Assembly: GCA_963724695.1 (NCBI GenBank)
Contig: CAVRVW010000011.1
Coordinates: 676,069-740,068, forward strand
Length of the DNA stretch: 64,000 nt
Source: CAVQFD01 sp963724695
GTDB taxonomy: Bacteria; Acidobacteriota; Vicinamibacteria; Vicinamibacterales; CAVVIG01
Direction of reading: 5' to 3'
Shown here: positions 56,605 through 64,000 of the stretch, piece by piece
Layout: the number at the start of each line of letters is the position of its first letter
How positions within the stretch are numbered: the stretch's first letter is position 1
The notes under the pieces: generated by a model
Seen by the model: the letters and a program-made list of their open reading frames with translations, nothing else
The model's database searches: none
What the model was told of the DNA's origin: nothing
Translations under genes and position numbers: made by a program

Positions 56605-57327
56605 TCATCGCTTTGTGGGCGTGGTGACAGACGCGCGGTCGTATCGGACGAGCCCTGGCAACGCCTTGTGGCGGCGGACTCTCCACAACCAATAGAACAT
56701 CGCCGCAAACAGCAGCAGGATCGGCAGCGCCCGCATCGACCCGGTCGTGAACGGCGCTGGAAGGACCTTCGCCACGCGCTCGCGTACCGAGAAGAACGAC
56801 CCGGCCGCGATGAACAGCGCGAAGCACATTCGCCACAAATGACGCGCCAAACGCGGCGCGCCGCGAGGCATGCCGGCGCGCATGATGCGCACGTCGCCCG
56901 CCGCGGCCATCGCCAACACCGTGGCAACGACCAGCGACATCACTCCCGCCGTTCGGAACGGGACACCGTTCGCGTCGCGACCGGGTGTGTTGATGAACGT
57001 CGCTCCGCTCACCAGGCTCCAGAAGATGAGCACGACTGCGACCGCCAGTGCAGTCGCGTTGATCGCGCGCGTCCAGGACGAGGCCGGGCGGACGGAGGTG
57101 AGAGCCGTGCCGACGAAATACGCCGTGACCACGCCGGCGACCACATTTCCGTCGGCGCCACCGTTCATGATGGTGAGCATCGACGCGCTGAATCCCATGA
57201 TGAGCATCGCGTAGACGAACAGCAGCCCGCTGCGGCGATGGACAGGCCCGCCCTTCTTGACGATCAGCGCGACGGCGCCAAGAACAATCGCGAGCCCACC
57301 GGCGGCAATGTGGATCGGCAACAGCAT
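56605..57327 (-). CDS. DUF2306-like integral membrane protein
   Basis: The ATG at 57327 begins LLPIHIAAGGLAIVLGAVAL, with KKGGPVHRRSGLLFVYAM right after, the pattern of DUF2306 (H-x7-G ... KG--HR--G). Seven or so hydrophobic helices are visible, including MLIMGFSASMLTIMNGG and LPILLLFAAMFYWLWRV. About 240 residues. Function unknown. It starts 4 nt after the stop of the next membrane gene upstream, so the two form an operon. Confidence 0.7.
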   Translation of the reverse strand: MLLPIHIAAGGLAIVLGAVALIVKKGGPVHRRSGLLFVYAMLIMGFSASMLTIMNGGADGNVVAGVVTAYFVGTALTSVRPASSWTRAINATALAVAVVLIFWSLVSGATFINTPGRDANGVPFRTAGVMSLVVATVLAMAAAGDVRIMRAGMPRGAPRLARHLWRMCFALFIAAGSFFSVRERVAKVLPAPFTTGSMRALPILLLFAAMFYWLWRVRRHKALPGLVRYDRASVTTPTKR

Positions 57328-57331
57328 CGGG

Positions 57332-57712
57332 CTACCTCGGCTGCCCCGGTCGCAGGCTCCATAATCCGCGTGCCGAGAGGACGAAAGTGAGCCCCCCGAG
57401 TCCGCCGAGCGCCCACAGTGTCCAGACGAAGAAGAAGCCGCCGGCGGACCCTGCAATCTCGCCGTAGTGGACCCCCCTCATGTGGATGACGGGCATAGCC
57501 GCCGCGAACAACCCGACGAGCAGCATGACGACGTATCCGGATCGCCGGCCGGCGAGCAGGAGCGTCCCGTACAGAAAGACCACGAGGACGACTAGCGCAA
57601 CGTCTGACGGTTCGGCCTTCGATATCCCACGGACGATGTCGTCCGTTACGTGAAGCGTCAGCAGGAGGATCGAGAGCAGAGATGTGACGACCAGGATCGT
57701 GTCTTCCTTCAT
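57332..57712 (-). CDS. small integral membrane protein, partner of the DUF2306-like gene
   Basis: 126 residues from the ATG at 57712 (MKEDTILVVTSLLSILLLTL). Four hydrophobic helices: the first above, DVALVVLVVFLYGTLLLAG, GYVVMLLVGLFAAAMPVIHM and FFFVWTLWALGGLGGLTFVL. The second loop ends MRGVHYGEIAGSAGG. I do not recognise a named family; such proteins sit beside DUF2306-type genes, as here. Confidence 0.6.
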   Translation of the reverse strand: MKEDTILVVTSLLSILLLTLHVTDDIVRGISKAEPSDVALVVLVVFLYGTLLLAGRRSGYVVMLLVGLFAAAMPVIHMRGVHYGEIAGSAGGFFFVWTLWALGGLGGLTFVLSARGLWSLRPGQPR

Positions 57713-57851
57713 CCGCAACACATCGTGGTCGCGCGCAGGCGATCGAACAACCAGCTTGCGACGAAGGGCGGATCGGCGAGGACGAACGGCGGCCCTGAGC
57801 GCCGACTTGGCGACGCGGCCTTGGCGGCCGCCGAAGCCTTGGCGGAGGCGG

Positions 57852-58640
57852 CTACATCTGGCGGAACAGATGCAGATAGTTGCGACTCACCGGGAGAACG
57901 TCGTCTCGACCCCGCAGATGAATCTCCGCTGTTTCGTTGTCATGGCGCTTCACATGACTGATTGCGCGCAGATTCACGACGACCGACCGATGAACCTGCG
58001 CGAATTGTTGCGCATCAAGCTGCGGGAGCAGTTCCTTCAGCGTCGTCCGCACCACCGCTTCGGCAGGCTTGCCGGCATCGCGCCAGGCGACGATGGTGTA
58101 TTTTGCGTCGGAGCGAAGGTAATCGACGTCGTCAATCCCGATGAGGCGCACGGTCTTTCCGGCTTGCGCGCGAATCCAGCGCAGCACCTCGTTCCTGCCG
58201 CCGCCCTGCAGCACGGCAAGCTGCTCACTCAGTTGCTGCAATAGTTGCCCGGTGTTGATCGCCGGCCGCGATGACTGAAGGCGTTCCCTGAGACGGCTTG
58301 CGGTTTCACCGAGTCGCGTTTCGTCGACAGGCTTGAGCAGATAATCAAGGGCGCCCTGCGCAAACGCCTGCACCGCGTAGTGATCGTAAGCAGTGACGAA
58401 GACGAGATGCGCGCCGCGGCCGATGTGTTGCGCCGCATCGATCCCGGAAAGTCCAGGCATGTGGACGTCGAGAAAGCAGACGTCGGGGCGACGCTCGTCG
58501 AACAGTCGCACTGCCTCCCGTCCGTTCCTGGCTTCGGCGACGATCTCAAGCTCGGGCCAGACGATCGCGAGCTGGCGCCGCAGCGCCTCGCGCAGCAGCG
58601 GTTCATCGTCTGCAATCAATGCTGTCGGATGGTTATTCAT
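57852..58640 (-). CDS. LytTR-type response regulator
   Basis: A receiver domain (ALIADDEPLLREALRRQLAI; RRPDVCFLDVHMPGLSGIDA with the phospho-accepting Asp; YLLKPVDETRLGETASRLRE) is joined to a LytTR DNA-binding domain (IDDVDYLRSDAKYTIVAWRD, QFAQVHRSVVVNLRAISHVK, GRDDVLPVSRNYLHLFRQ). The ATG at 58640 overlaps the kinase stop by ATGA, so the two are made together. Target genes are unknown; the DUF2306 operon lies just downstream. Confidence 0.9.
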   Translation of the reverse strand: MNNHPTALIADDEPLLREALRRQLAIVWPELEIVAEARNGREAVRLFDERRPDVCFLDVHMPGLSGIDAAQHIGRGAHLVFVTAYDHYAVQAFAQGALDYLLKPVDETRLGETASRLRERLQSSRPAINTGQLLQQLSEQLAVLQGGGRNEVLRWIRAQAGKTVRLIGIDDVDYLRSDAKYTIVAWRDAGKPAEAVVRTTLKELLPQLDAQQFAQVHRSVVVNLRAISHVKRHDNETAEIHLRGRDDVLPVSRNYLHLFRQM

Positions 58641-59707
58641 GTTTGTGCCGGCATCTCGATCTCGACCGCGACGCCGCACGGATCGTTTGCCGTCACCCGC
58701 AAGTGCGCCGCGTCCCCGAAGATCAGCTGCAGGCGCTCGCTCAGCGCCAAGAGTCCGGTGCCGAGCCCATTCGCCGATTGATGAAGCCCGACACCGCTAT
58801 CGGTTACGCGCACGACGCAGCGTGTACCGATCCTGGCGATGTCGACGTCGATCCGCCCGCCCTCTTCGCTGGGGTCAATGCCGTGTCGCACGGCATTCTC
58901 GACCAGGGTCAACAGCGTTGTCGGCGGACAGCGCACCTGCAGTACCGTCGAATCGACGTTCATCGCGTACTGCAGACGGTCAGGCATGCGCATCTGCATC
59001 AGCTCGAGGTATGGCCGAACGAGCTCCACTTCCCGCTCGATGGTGGTCGCCGGCCCGTGGAGCGGCGGGACCGCGGCGCGAAGGTACTGAACGAGGCTGC
59101 GAAGCACCGGCGATGCCTGCGGCGAGCCGCCGTCAATGAGCGCCTGCACGTTCGCGAGCGTATTGAACAGGAAATGCGGAGCGACTTGCGCCTGCAGCAG
59201 ATGCAAACGAGCGTCGAGCGCCTGCCGCTCGAGCTCGCTGCGCTCGAGCGCGAACGCCAGGTTCTGATCGCGCACGACGGCTTCCTTCTGCCGGATGATC
59301 GCGATAAGCGCGGTCCAAGGCGCGACAAGCATCGCGAGGAGCGTGAGCACCAGCCACCCGGTCAAGCGGTCGCTCTCTTCCCAGAACGGTGGCGCATCGC
59401 GGGGAGTGAACAGCACGTATATCAGGAACGTGGTGACCGGCATGAACACACCAACCGCAACGACTTGAAGCGCCCATCTCTGGAACCAGCGCGGGAGCTT
59501 CCGCGGCCACACTTCGAAGAGTGTGAAAGCCGTCGTTGCCGAGAGGCCGACGATGACCGCGCGGAGTACGAGGGTGGACAGAGGGATCGTCGAATGTGTC
59601 TTGAGGAGGAGGCCGACGGCGACGGCAATCGTCACCGCGGTTGCAATACGGCGCGATGTTTTCGCGATGATGCTAACCGGCCTCGTAGCCCTCGCCGCTA
59701 TGGACAT
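58637..59707 (-). CDS. LytS/YehU-type sensor histidine kinase
   Basis: About 356 residues with four N-terminal membrane helices (e.g. AVIVGLSATTAFTLFEVWP, WALQVVAVGVFMPVTTFLIY, LVLTLLAMLVAPWTALIAII), a coiled coil (ALERSELERQALDARLHLLQ) and a His_kinase domain: LQAQVAPHFLFNTLANVQAL (phospho-His), then PPTTLLTLVENAVRHGIDPS (N box) and RVTDSGVGLHQSANGLGTGL (G boxes). It lacks a clear extracellular sensor and may sense a membrane signal. It forms a two-component system with the downstream LytTR regulator. Confidence 0.9.
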   Translation of the reverse strand: MSIAARATRPVSIIAKTSRRIATAVTIAVAVGLLLKTHSTIPLSTLVLRAVIVGLSATTAFTLFEVWPRKLPRWFQRWALQVVAVGVFMPVTTFLIYVLFTPRDAPPFWEESDRLTGWLVLTLLAMLVAPWTALIAIIRQKEAVVRDQNLAFALERSELERQALDARLHLLQAQVAPHFLFNTLANVQALIDGGSPQASPVLRSLVQYLRAAVPPLHGPATTIEREVELVRPYLELMQMRMPDRLQYAMNVDSTVLQVRCPPTTLLTLVENAVRHGIDPSEEGGRIDVDIARIGTRCVVRVTDSGVGLHQSANGLGTGLLALSERLQLIFGDAAHLRVTANDPCGVAVEIEMPAQT

Positions 59708-59710
59708 CAC

Positions 59711-60075
59711 CCACCGAGGATACCCGCAACGGTGCTAGGGCCGTCGGCGCCGACCGGGCGCATTGCGACGAAAGGCAGGTCCGAGCGGACGAACGGGGCT
59801 GGATTTGCCTGATTGATCGCGAGCGTTCACGTCTGCAAGAGGCTCGGGATGTCGGAATGTGGAGACACTCTGGAGACGGTCGAATGGCGGCCTGCCAAAC
59901 TCGAAGGCCTAGCACCAGTTGTGCGAAGAGAGGCAGGGATTTCTGAAGGAAACTCGTCGAATGTAAGTTCTTGTTCTCGAATAACTTGGCTGGGTGTTAG
60001 GGACGATTTCCGCAACTGGTTAAGGCTTGCAGCCCGCGAAGGCTCATGACAATCCTCGCCCAAGCGTCTCGCCCG
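59711..60075. other. intergenic region without a supported gene
   Basis: About 365 nt between the divergent histidine kinase and protein kinase genes, with lower GC than its surroundings near 59920-60030. A small plus-strand frame at 59813-60049 ends ITWLGVRDDFRNWLRLAA, which looks protein-like, but it has no ribosome site and I cannot place it in a family; it may be the tail of a lost gene. Confidence 0.3.
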
Positions 60076-60081
60076 TATAAT
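60076..60081 (+). promoter_or_regulatory. consensus -10 (TATAAT) of the PknB-TolB kinase
   Basis: A perfect TATAAT lies 11 nt before the TTG start at 60092, so transcription would begin about 4 nt before it. No convincing -35 is found at 16-18 nt spacing. Confidence 0.45.
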
Positions 60082-60091
60082 CCACGCCAGA

Positions 60092-62728
60092 TTGGCACTC
60101 ACGTCCAGTACCCGCGTCGGCCCTTACGAAATCGTCGCGTTGCTCGGCGCGGGCGGTATGGGCGAGGTCTATCGGGCGCGCGATACGAAGCTCAATCGCG
60201 ACGTGGCGATCAAAGTCCTGCTCACGGGCGGCGCGAACGATCCCGATCGGCTCGCCCGGTTTCAGCGTGAGGCGCAGGCGCTGGCGTCGCTGAATCACTC
60301 CAACATCGCACAGATCCACGGTCTGGAGGATTCTGGCGGAGTCCCCGCGCTCGTCATGGAACTGGCCGAAGGCCCGACGCTCGCGGATCGCATCGCCAAC
60401 GGCGCGATCCCGTTCGAGGAGTCGCTGGCAATCGCGAAGCAGATCGCGGACGCGCTCGAGGCGGCGCATGAGAAGGGTGTCATTCATCGCGATCTCAAAC
60501 CCGCGAACATCAAGGTCACACCCGAGGGCACCGTAAAGGTGCTCGACTTCGGGCTCGCCAAGATGTTCGCGACGAGTGAGCCAAGCGGGGCGGGTGGATT
60601 GACCCAGTCGCCAACCCTGAGCGTGCAAGGCACATTCGCGGGGACCATTCTCGGGACGGCCGCCTACATGAGCCCCGAGCAGGCGCGGGGCAGGCCGGTC
60701 GACAAGCGGACGGACATCTGGGCGTTCGGGTGTGTGCTGTACGAGATGCTTACGGGGACGCGGACATTCGAGGCCGGCGAGACGGTCTCGGATGCCGTGG
60801 CCGCAATCCTGACGCGCGAGCCCGATTGGACCAGGTTGCCAGCGGCGACACCGATCGCGATCCGGACCGTGCTTCGCCACTGCCTGGAAAAAGACCGCAA
60901 GCATCGACTCGCGGACATCGCCGACGCCCGACTCGAGATCGACGAAGCCAGGAACGAACCTGCGCCGGTCGTCTCGCCGTCGACCTTGCCGGCACATTCA
61001 CGTCGTCGCGAGTTCCTGTGGGCCACCGCCGCGTTCGTGTTTTTCGTGACGACGGCCGCACTCGCCCTTCGCACCTTGTTCACCGAGGTACCGGAGCCTG
61101 TCATGGTGCGATTCGAGGTCGCCGCGCCGCAGGGCGCGAGAATCGACAGGAATTCGACGGCCCTGGCGCCCAACGGACGACGGCTCGCGTTCGTCGCGAC
61201 TCTCGAATCTAAAACATTGCTCTGGGTTCGCCAACTCGACGCGTCCAGCGTTCAACCGATTCCGAGCACAGAAGACGCGTCGCGCCCCTTCTGGTCGCCG
61301 GACGGGCAGCACATCGCGTTCTTCGCACAAGGGAAGATCAAGAGAGTCGCCGCGACCGGCGGTCCAGTCCAGGTCCTGTGCAGCCTTCCGAGTACCAGTA
61401 CGTACAACGGCACGTGGAACGAGAGTGACGTGATCTTGTTTGCGCCCAACGATCAGGGCCCGGTGCTTCGAGTTCCGGCTGCGGGCGGGCAGCCGACGCC
61501 GGCCACGGAATTGAACGCATCACTTAAGGAGACTCGACACAGTTACCCACACTTCCTTCCGGATGGCCGCCACTTTCTGTATCTGGTGACCGTGGAAGGG
61601 AGCAGGAGCACGTATGTGGGCACGCTGGACTCGAACGAGCGCCACGCGGTACCCGGAATCGTGTCCGAGGCGAAGTACTCCTCGACGGGCTATCTGATGT
61701 TCCTTCGAGACACCTCGCTCGTGGCGCAGCGGTTCGACACCAATCGCCTGGAGTTGTCGGGAGAAGCCGTCCAGATCGCGGACCAGGTTGCCAACGGGCC
61801 TCTGGCGCCGTTCTCTGTGTCGATGAACGGCGCCATCTCCTACGTCGCTGGTGGTGCTGTCCCCAACTCATCGCTTGGCTGGTTCGATCGCGCTGGAAAG
61901 CCGGTGACCGTCGTCGGCCCAAGCGGTGAGTATCGCAACCTCGAGCTGTCACCAGACGATAGGTTCGTCGCCTTCGAGAGAGGTTCGCCGGCAGACGTCT
62001 GGGTGCTGGATATTGAAAGGGGTCTGACGAGCCGGTTCACCTCGAATGCCGGGGTGGATTGGTCTCCGGTGTGGTCCCCGGACGGGCGGACCATCGCATT
62101 TTCGACGGATCGTGACGGACAGGGAAACATCTACGAGCGCGCCTTCGGTGTCGTGGGCGTGGACAAACTGCTGCTCAAGACGGATGGACCGAAGACCGCG
62201 ATGGACTGGTCGCGTGACGGGCGCTATCTTGCTTATGGTTTGGGCCTGGACATTTGGGCGGTTCCCATGTCCGGCGATCGCCAGCCGCTCCGGATCACTG
62301 AAACGCCGTTCAGTGAAAAGGAGTCGACGCTGTCCCCCGACGGCCGCTGGATCGCCTACGCGTCGACGGAATCAGGACGGTTCGAGGTCTACATCCAGTC
62401 GTTCCCGAAGCCAGGGATCAAACAGCAGGTGTCCACGACGGGTGGAATGATGCCGCGCTGGAAACGGGACGGCACCGAACTCCTCTATCTTTCGGCCGAC
62501 GGCAAGCTGATGGCCGCCTCGGCCAATCCCGCAGCCTCGTCCCTTGAATTGAACACGCCGAGCCCGCTGTTTCAAACGTCGCTCCCCTTCATAACATCCG
62601 TGGATGCGAGGATCCGTGCTCAGTATGACGTCTCCACTGACGGCCGCTTTCTGATGGGTGTGACCCCAGCTGAGGCATCCACTGATATCAACGTGATCCT
62701 CAACTGGTCCGCGGGGCAGCGACGATAG
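60092..62728 (+). CDS. membrane Ser/Thr protein kinase with TolB-like propeller
   Basis: 878 residues, TTG start. Kinase domain: YEIVALLGAGGMGEVYRARD (G loop), VAIKVLL (Lys41), GVIHRDLKPANIKVTPEG (catalytic Asp134), KVLDFGLAKMFA (Asp152) and GTAAYMSPEQARG (activation segment). A juxtamembrane linker leads to a helix (FLWATAAFVFFVTTAALALR) and a periplasmic WD40/TolB propeller of about 500 residues with PFWSPDGQHIAFFAQGKIKR and WSPVWSPDGRTIAFSTDRDG blades. This is the common acidobacterial design in which the propeller is the likely sensor. The tail of a second such gene follows immediately. Confidence 0.9.
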   Translation: MALTSSTRVGPYEIVALLGAGGMGEVYRARDTKLNRDVAIKVLLTGGANDPDRLARFQREAQALASLNHSNIAQIHGLEDSGGVPALVMELAEGPTLADRIANGAIPFEESLAIAKQIADALEAAHEKGVIHRDLKPANIKVTPEGTVKVLDFGLAKMFATSEPSGAGGLTQSPTLSVQGTFAGTILGTAAYMSPEQARGRPVDKRTDIWAFGCVLYEMLTGTRTFEAGETVSDAVAAILTREPDWTRLPAATPIAIRTVLRHCLEKDRKHRLADIADARLEIDEARNEPAPVVSPSTLPAHSRRREFLWATAAFVFFVTTAALALRTLFTEVPEPVMVRFEVAAPQGARIDRNSTALAPNGRRLAFVATLESKTLLWVRQLDASSVQPIPSTEDASRPFWSPDGQHIAFFAQGKIKRVAATGGPVQVLCSLPSTSTYNGTWNESDVILFAPNDQGPVLRVPAAGGQPTPATELNASLKETRHSYPHFLPDGRHFLYLVTVEGSRSTYVGTLDSNERHAVPGIVSEAKYSSTGYLMFLRDTSLVAQRFDTNRLELSGEAVQIADQVANGPLAPFSVSMNGAISYVAGGAVPNSSLGWFDRAGKPVTVVGPSGEYRNLELSPDDRFVAFERGSPADVWVLDIERGLTSRFTSNAGVDWSPVWSPDGRTIAFSTDRDGQGNIYERAFGVVGVDKLLLKTDGPKTAMDWSRDGRYLAYGLGLDIWAVPMSGDRQPLRITETPFSEKESTLSPDGRWIAYASTESGRFEVYIQSFPKPGIKQQVSTTGGMMPRWKRDGTELLYLSADGKLMAASANPAASSLELNTPSPLFQTSLPFITSVDARIRAQYDVSTDGRFLMGVTPAEASTDINVILNWSAGQRR

Positions 62729-62735
62729 GCCAGAC

Positions 62736-63152
62736 CGCGGGGCGGTTGCCAACGAATCGGGTCGCAACGAGATCTACGTTCGGCCCTATCCGGACATCGA
62801 AGCCGGACGAACGCTGATTTCGACCGCCGGAGGCACGAGACCGGCATGGGCGCCAGGTGGCAACGAAGTGTTCTACCTGGATGCGGCGGGGCTTCTCACC
62901 GCCGTGCCCCTGCAGGTCGTCGGAAGCACACTCAAGCCTGGCCTGCCCGTGGCGTTGAGCCGCACGGCGTATGTTCCGGGCGTGTCCGCTCTGGGTGTGA
63001 CGGCGCTGCGCGGATACGATGTCGCGCCGGACGGCCAACGCTTTCTCATGATCAAGGAGGACGCGCCGGTGGCACGCGGTGAAGACCAGGCGACCCTCGT
63101 CGTCCGACTCAATTTTGCAGAAGCGGTGAAGGCAAGCCTCTCGACGAGGTGA
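62736..63152 (+). pseudogene. 3' remnant of a second TolB-like propeller protein
   Basis: In frame from about 62736: NESGRNEIYVRPYPDIEAGR, GTRPAWAPGGNEVFYLDAAG, RGYDVAPDGQRFLMIKEDAP and LVVRLNFAEAVKASLST before the stop. These are the last blades and C-terminal strand of a propeller like that of the upstream kinase, yet there is no start, kinase domain or leader. It begins within 10 nt of the kinase's stop. The simplest explanation is unequal recombination between tandem paralogues that deleted most of the second copy. Confidence 0.7.
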
Positions 63153-63188
63153 TCGGGCTCATCCGTGCGGCGTGAACAGCAGCGCTGA

Positions 63189-63488
63189 CTATGCTGTCTT
63201 GCGCAGTGGGCGGACCTTCGGTCGCCGCCCCCGGGCCTTCAGCGCGTGCCACAGGTCCCACTTGGCCTGCAGTGTCAGCCAGATCTGTGCGTCCCAACCC
63301 GTCAGCGCGTCGAGTAGCAGCGCTGTGTCCGCGCTAACGGCCCGACGGCCCTTGACGATCCCGTTCAGCCGCTGGAAAGGAATACTCATCCGAGTGGCCG
63401 CCTCGGCCTGAGACACGCCAAGAGGTTCGAGAAACTCCTTCAGGAGCATTTCGCCAGGGTGAGTCGGCGGGCGATGGGTCGGCAGCAT
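63189..63488 (-). CDS. higA: HigA-type antitoxin (XRE)
   Basis: 99 residues, GAGGAA 6 nt upstream. THPGEMLLKEFLEPLGVSQA is the classic HigA start, and EAATRMSIPFQRLNGIVKGR the HTH recognition helix; DTALLLDALTGWDAQIWLTL completes the domain. It neutralises the HigB toxin encoded just upstream (9-nt gap) and probably represses the operon through the palindrome at 63798-63822. Confidence 0.85.
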   Translation of the reverse strand: MLPTHRPPTHPGEMLLKEFLEPLGVSQAEAATRMSIPFQRLNGIVKGRRAVSADTALLLDALTGWDAQIWLTLQAKWDLWHALKARGRRPKVRPLRKTA

Positions 63489-63497
63489 GGAGATTCC

Positions 63498-63788
63498 TCA
63501 GTGGTAGTCCGTGCACAGCACGTCGAACGCATCTCCGCCTTCGAAGCGAAACACGATCCGATACTGGTCGTTGACTCGCACCGCGTGGAACCCTCGCAGA
63601 TCAGCACCGAGCGCGTGTAATCTGTTCCCGGGCGGCACTTTCAAATCGTCAAGCCTCGTCACCACGTCGATTTGATCCAGTTTCCGGCGCACGTTTGGCC
63701 AGAGCTCGCGAGGAACCCGCCGCGCCGCCTTGCTGTTGACGCCGTTCCAGATGTCCCAGGTCGTTTCATCGGAGAACGTCCGGATCAC
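63498..63788 (-). CDS. higB: HigB-type toxin (RelE/ParE superfamily)
   Basis: 96 residues from a GTG. IWNGVNSKAARRVPRELWPN, LDQIDVVTRLDDLKVPPGNR and LHALGADLRGFHAVRVNDQY, then RIVFRFEGGDAFDVLCTDYH match HigB mRNA interferases (ending in D-H). Toxin-first gene order is normal for higBA. The GTG stands a few bases after a predicted -10, suggesting a leaderless message. Confidence 0.85.
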   Translation of the reverse strand: MIRTFSDETTWDIWNGVNSKAARRVPRELWPNVRRKLDQIDVVTRLDDLKVPPGNRLHALGADLRGFHAVRVNDQYRIVFRFEGGDAFDVLCTDYH

Positions 63789-63797
63789 ACGATAGCA

Positions 63798-63822
63798 CTA
63801 TAGCACGCCTAGCGTGCTATAG
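63798..63822 (-). promoter_or_regulatory. higBA operator palindrome
   Basis: CTATAGCACGC-CTA-GCGTGCTATAG, an 11-bp perfect inverted repeat with a 3-nt centre, upstream of higB. A minus-strand TATAGT (63802-63797) overlaps its edge and lies about 9 nt before the GTG. Such a site is the expected HigA binding sequence. Confidence 0.6.
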
Positions 63823-63832
63823 CCTGTCACCC

Positions 63833-64000
63833 CTATCCGAACGGCAGCTCGCCACTCGCCATGGCAGCCAAGGTCTTGACGACGACTTCGCGCTCGCACG
63901 TGGACGCGAGACTTGAGGGACTCGACGGTGTCCCCGGGAAGGACGCGGACACGGTCCTGACGCACAACGGCCCCGGTGTCGTACTCGGCATCCACGAGAT
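63833..64000 (-). CDS. purN: phosphoribosylglycinamide formyltransferase, 3' part (5' outside the window, one frameshift)
   Basis: The frame entering from the window edge reads EYDTGAVVRQDRVRVLPGDT then VESLKSRVHV, the C-terminal formyltransferase segment of PurN (DTG-V--Q--V-VLPGDT--SL--RVH). After an indel near 63915 it ends REVVVKTLAAMASGELPFG with TAG at 63833. PurN transfers a formyl group to GAR in purine synthesis. Only about 55 residues are visible. Confidence 0.65.
   Translation of the reverse strand: MSWMPSTTPGPLCVRTVSASFPGTPSSPSSLASTCEREVVVKTLAAMASGELPFG

Noticed and set aside
59813..60049. Small protein ending ITWLGVRDDFRNWLRLAA
   Set aside because: No ribosome site, no recognisable family and unusual composition; kept only as a note on the intergenic region.
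1..64000. tRNA, rRNA, riboswitch or intact insertion sequence
   Set aside because: I looked for cloverleaf-like ends, rRNA core sequences, transposase motifs and terminal inverted repeats by eye and found none; a covariance-model search could still reveal small RNAs.

Overview
This is a GC-rich, gene-dense bacterial window that looks like a soil Acidobacteriota genome, most likely close to Vicinamibacteria. The placement is an inference from gene content: an ADOP-type MacB/FtsX permease, a Ser/Thr kinase fused to a TolB-like propeller, DUF885 and DUF6351 (tannase-like) hydrolases, DUF2911, DUF4159, PhoX-type and class D sortase genes, and a pair of secreted 'DLQG / GRWEGDTLVVETTNFTD' proteins. 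No rRNA, tRNA, CRISPR array, prophage or intact insertion sequence was seen.

Layout. 0-7 kb: ArsR tail, two outer-membrane barrels, a glycine-zipper lipoprotein, two secreted unknowns, DUF3891 and a VapB whose VapC toxin has been amputated. 7-18 kb: secreted catabolic enzymes (SnoaL/LEH-like, DUF6351, two tandem DUF885 lipoproteins, a secreted paralogue, PhoX), a Phd-PIN toxin-antitoxin pair and a SurA-like isomerase. 18-24.6 kb: GH63-like glucosidase, S1-repeat protein, PQQ-propeller membrane protein. 24.6-26.6 kb: a tightly coupled three-gene operon (unknown protein, degenerate PIN-like protein, patatin phospholipase) behind a paired TGTACA promoter; this is the best candidate for an undescribed effector module. 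26.6-31 kb: AraC regulator divergent from a DinB / methyltransferase / PIG-L / aldo-keto reductase operon. 31-37 kb: class D sortase with its LPSTA substrate, malic enzyme, ArsR-SRPBCC pair, GNAT, DUF4159. 37-41 kb: a five-gene overlapping operon (cis-prenyltransferase, polysaccharide deacetylase, methyltransferase, GT2, WaaP-like kinase) that looks like a lipid-linked glycan pathway. 42-46.6 kb: an HprK-like kinase, a PqqD domain fused to IPT repeats and a Gly-rich tail, and a nucleotidyltransferase. 46.7-54 kb: Vgb-propeller/FG-GAP protein, hydrolase, VOC, ADOP permease, DUF2911. 54-64 kb: truncated monooxygenase, DUF2239 with an unusual CCCGGG promoter, hydrolase, DUF2306 pair, LytS/LytTR two-component system, PknB-TolB kinase plus the tail of a second one, HigBA and a partial purN.

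Two cross-cutting points. First, about twenty genes are split by small indels although conserved sequence continues in another frame. Uncorrected sequencing or assembly indels explain this better than mass pseudogene formation, and I give the full spans of the interrupted genes. Second, several small regulatory or toxin-antitoxin genes have a promoter-like -10 only a few bases before the start codon and an inverted repeat over the promoter, suggesting leaderless, self-repressed transcripts.
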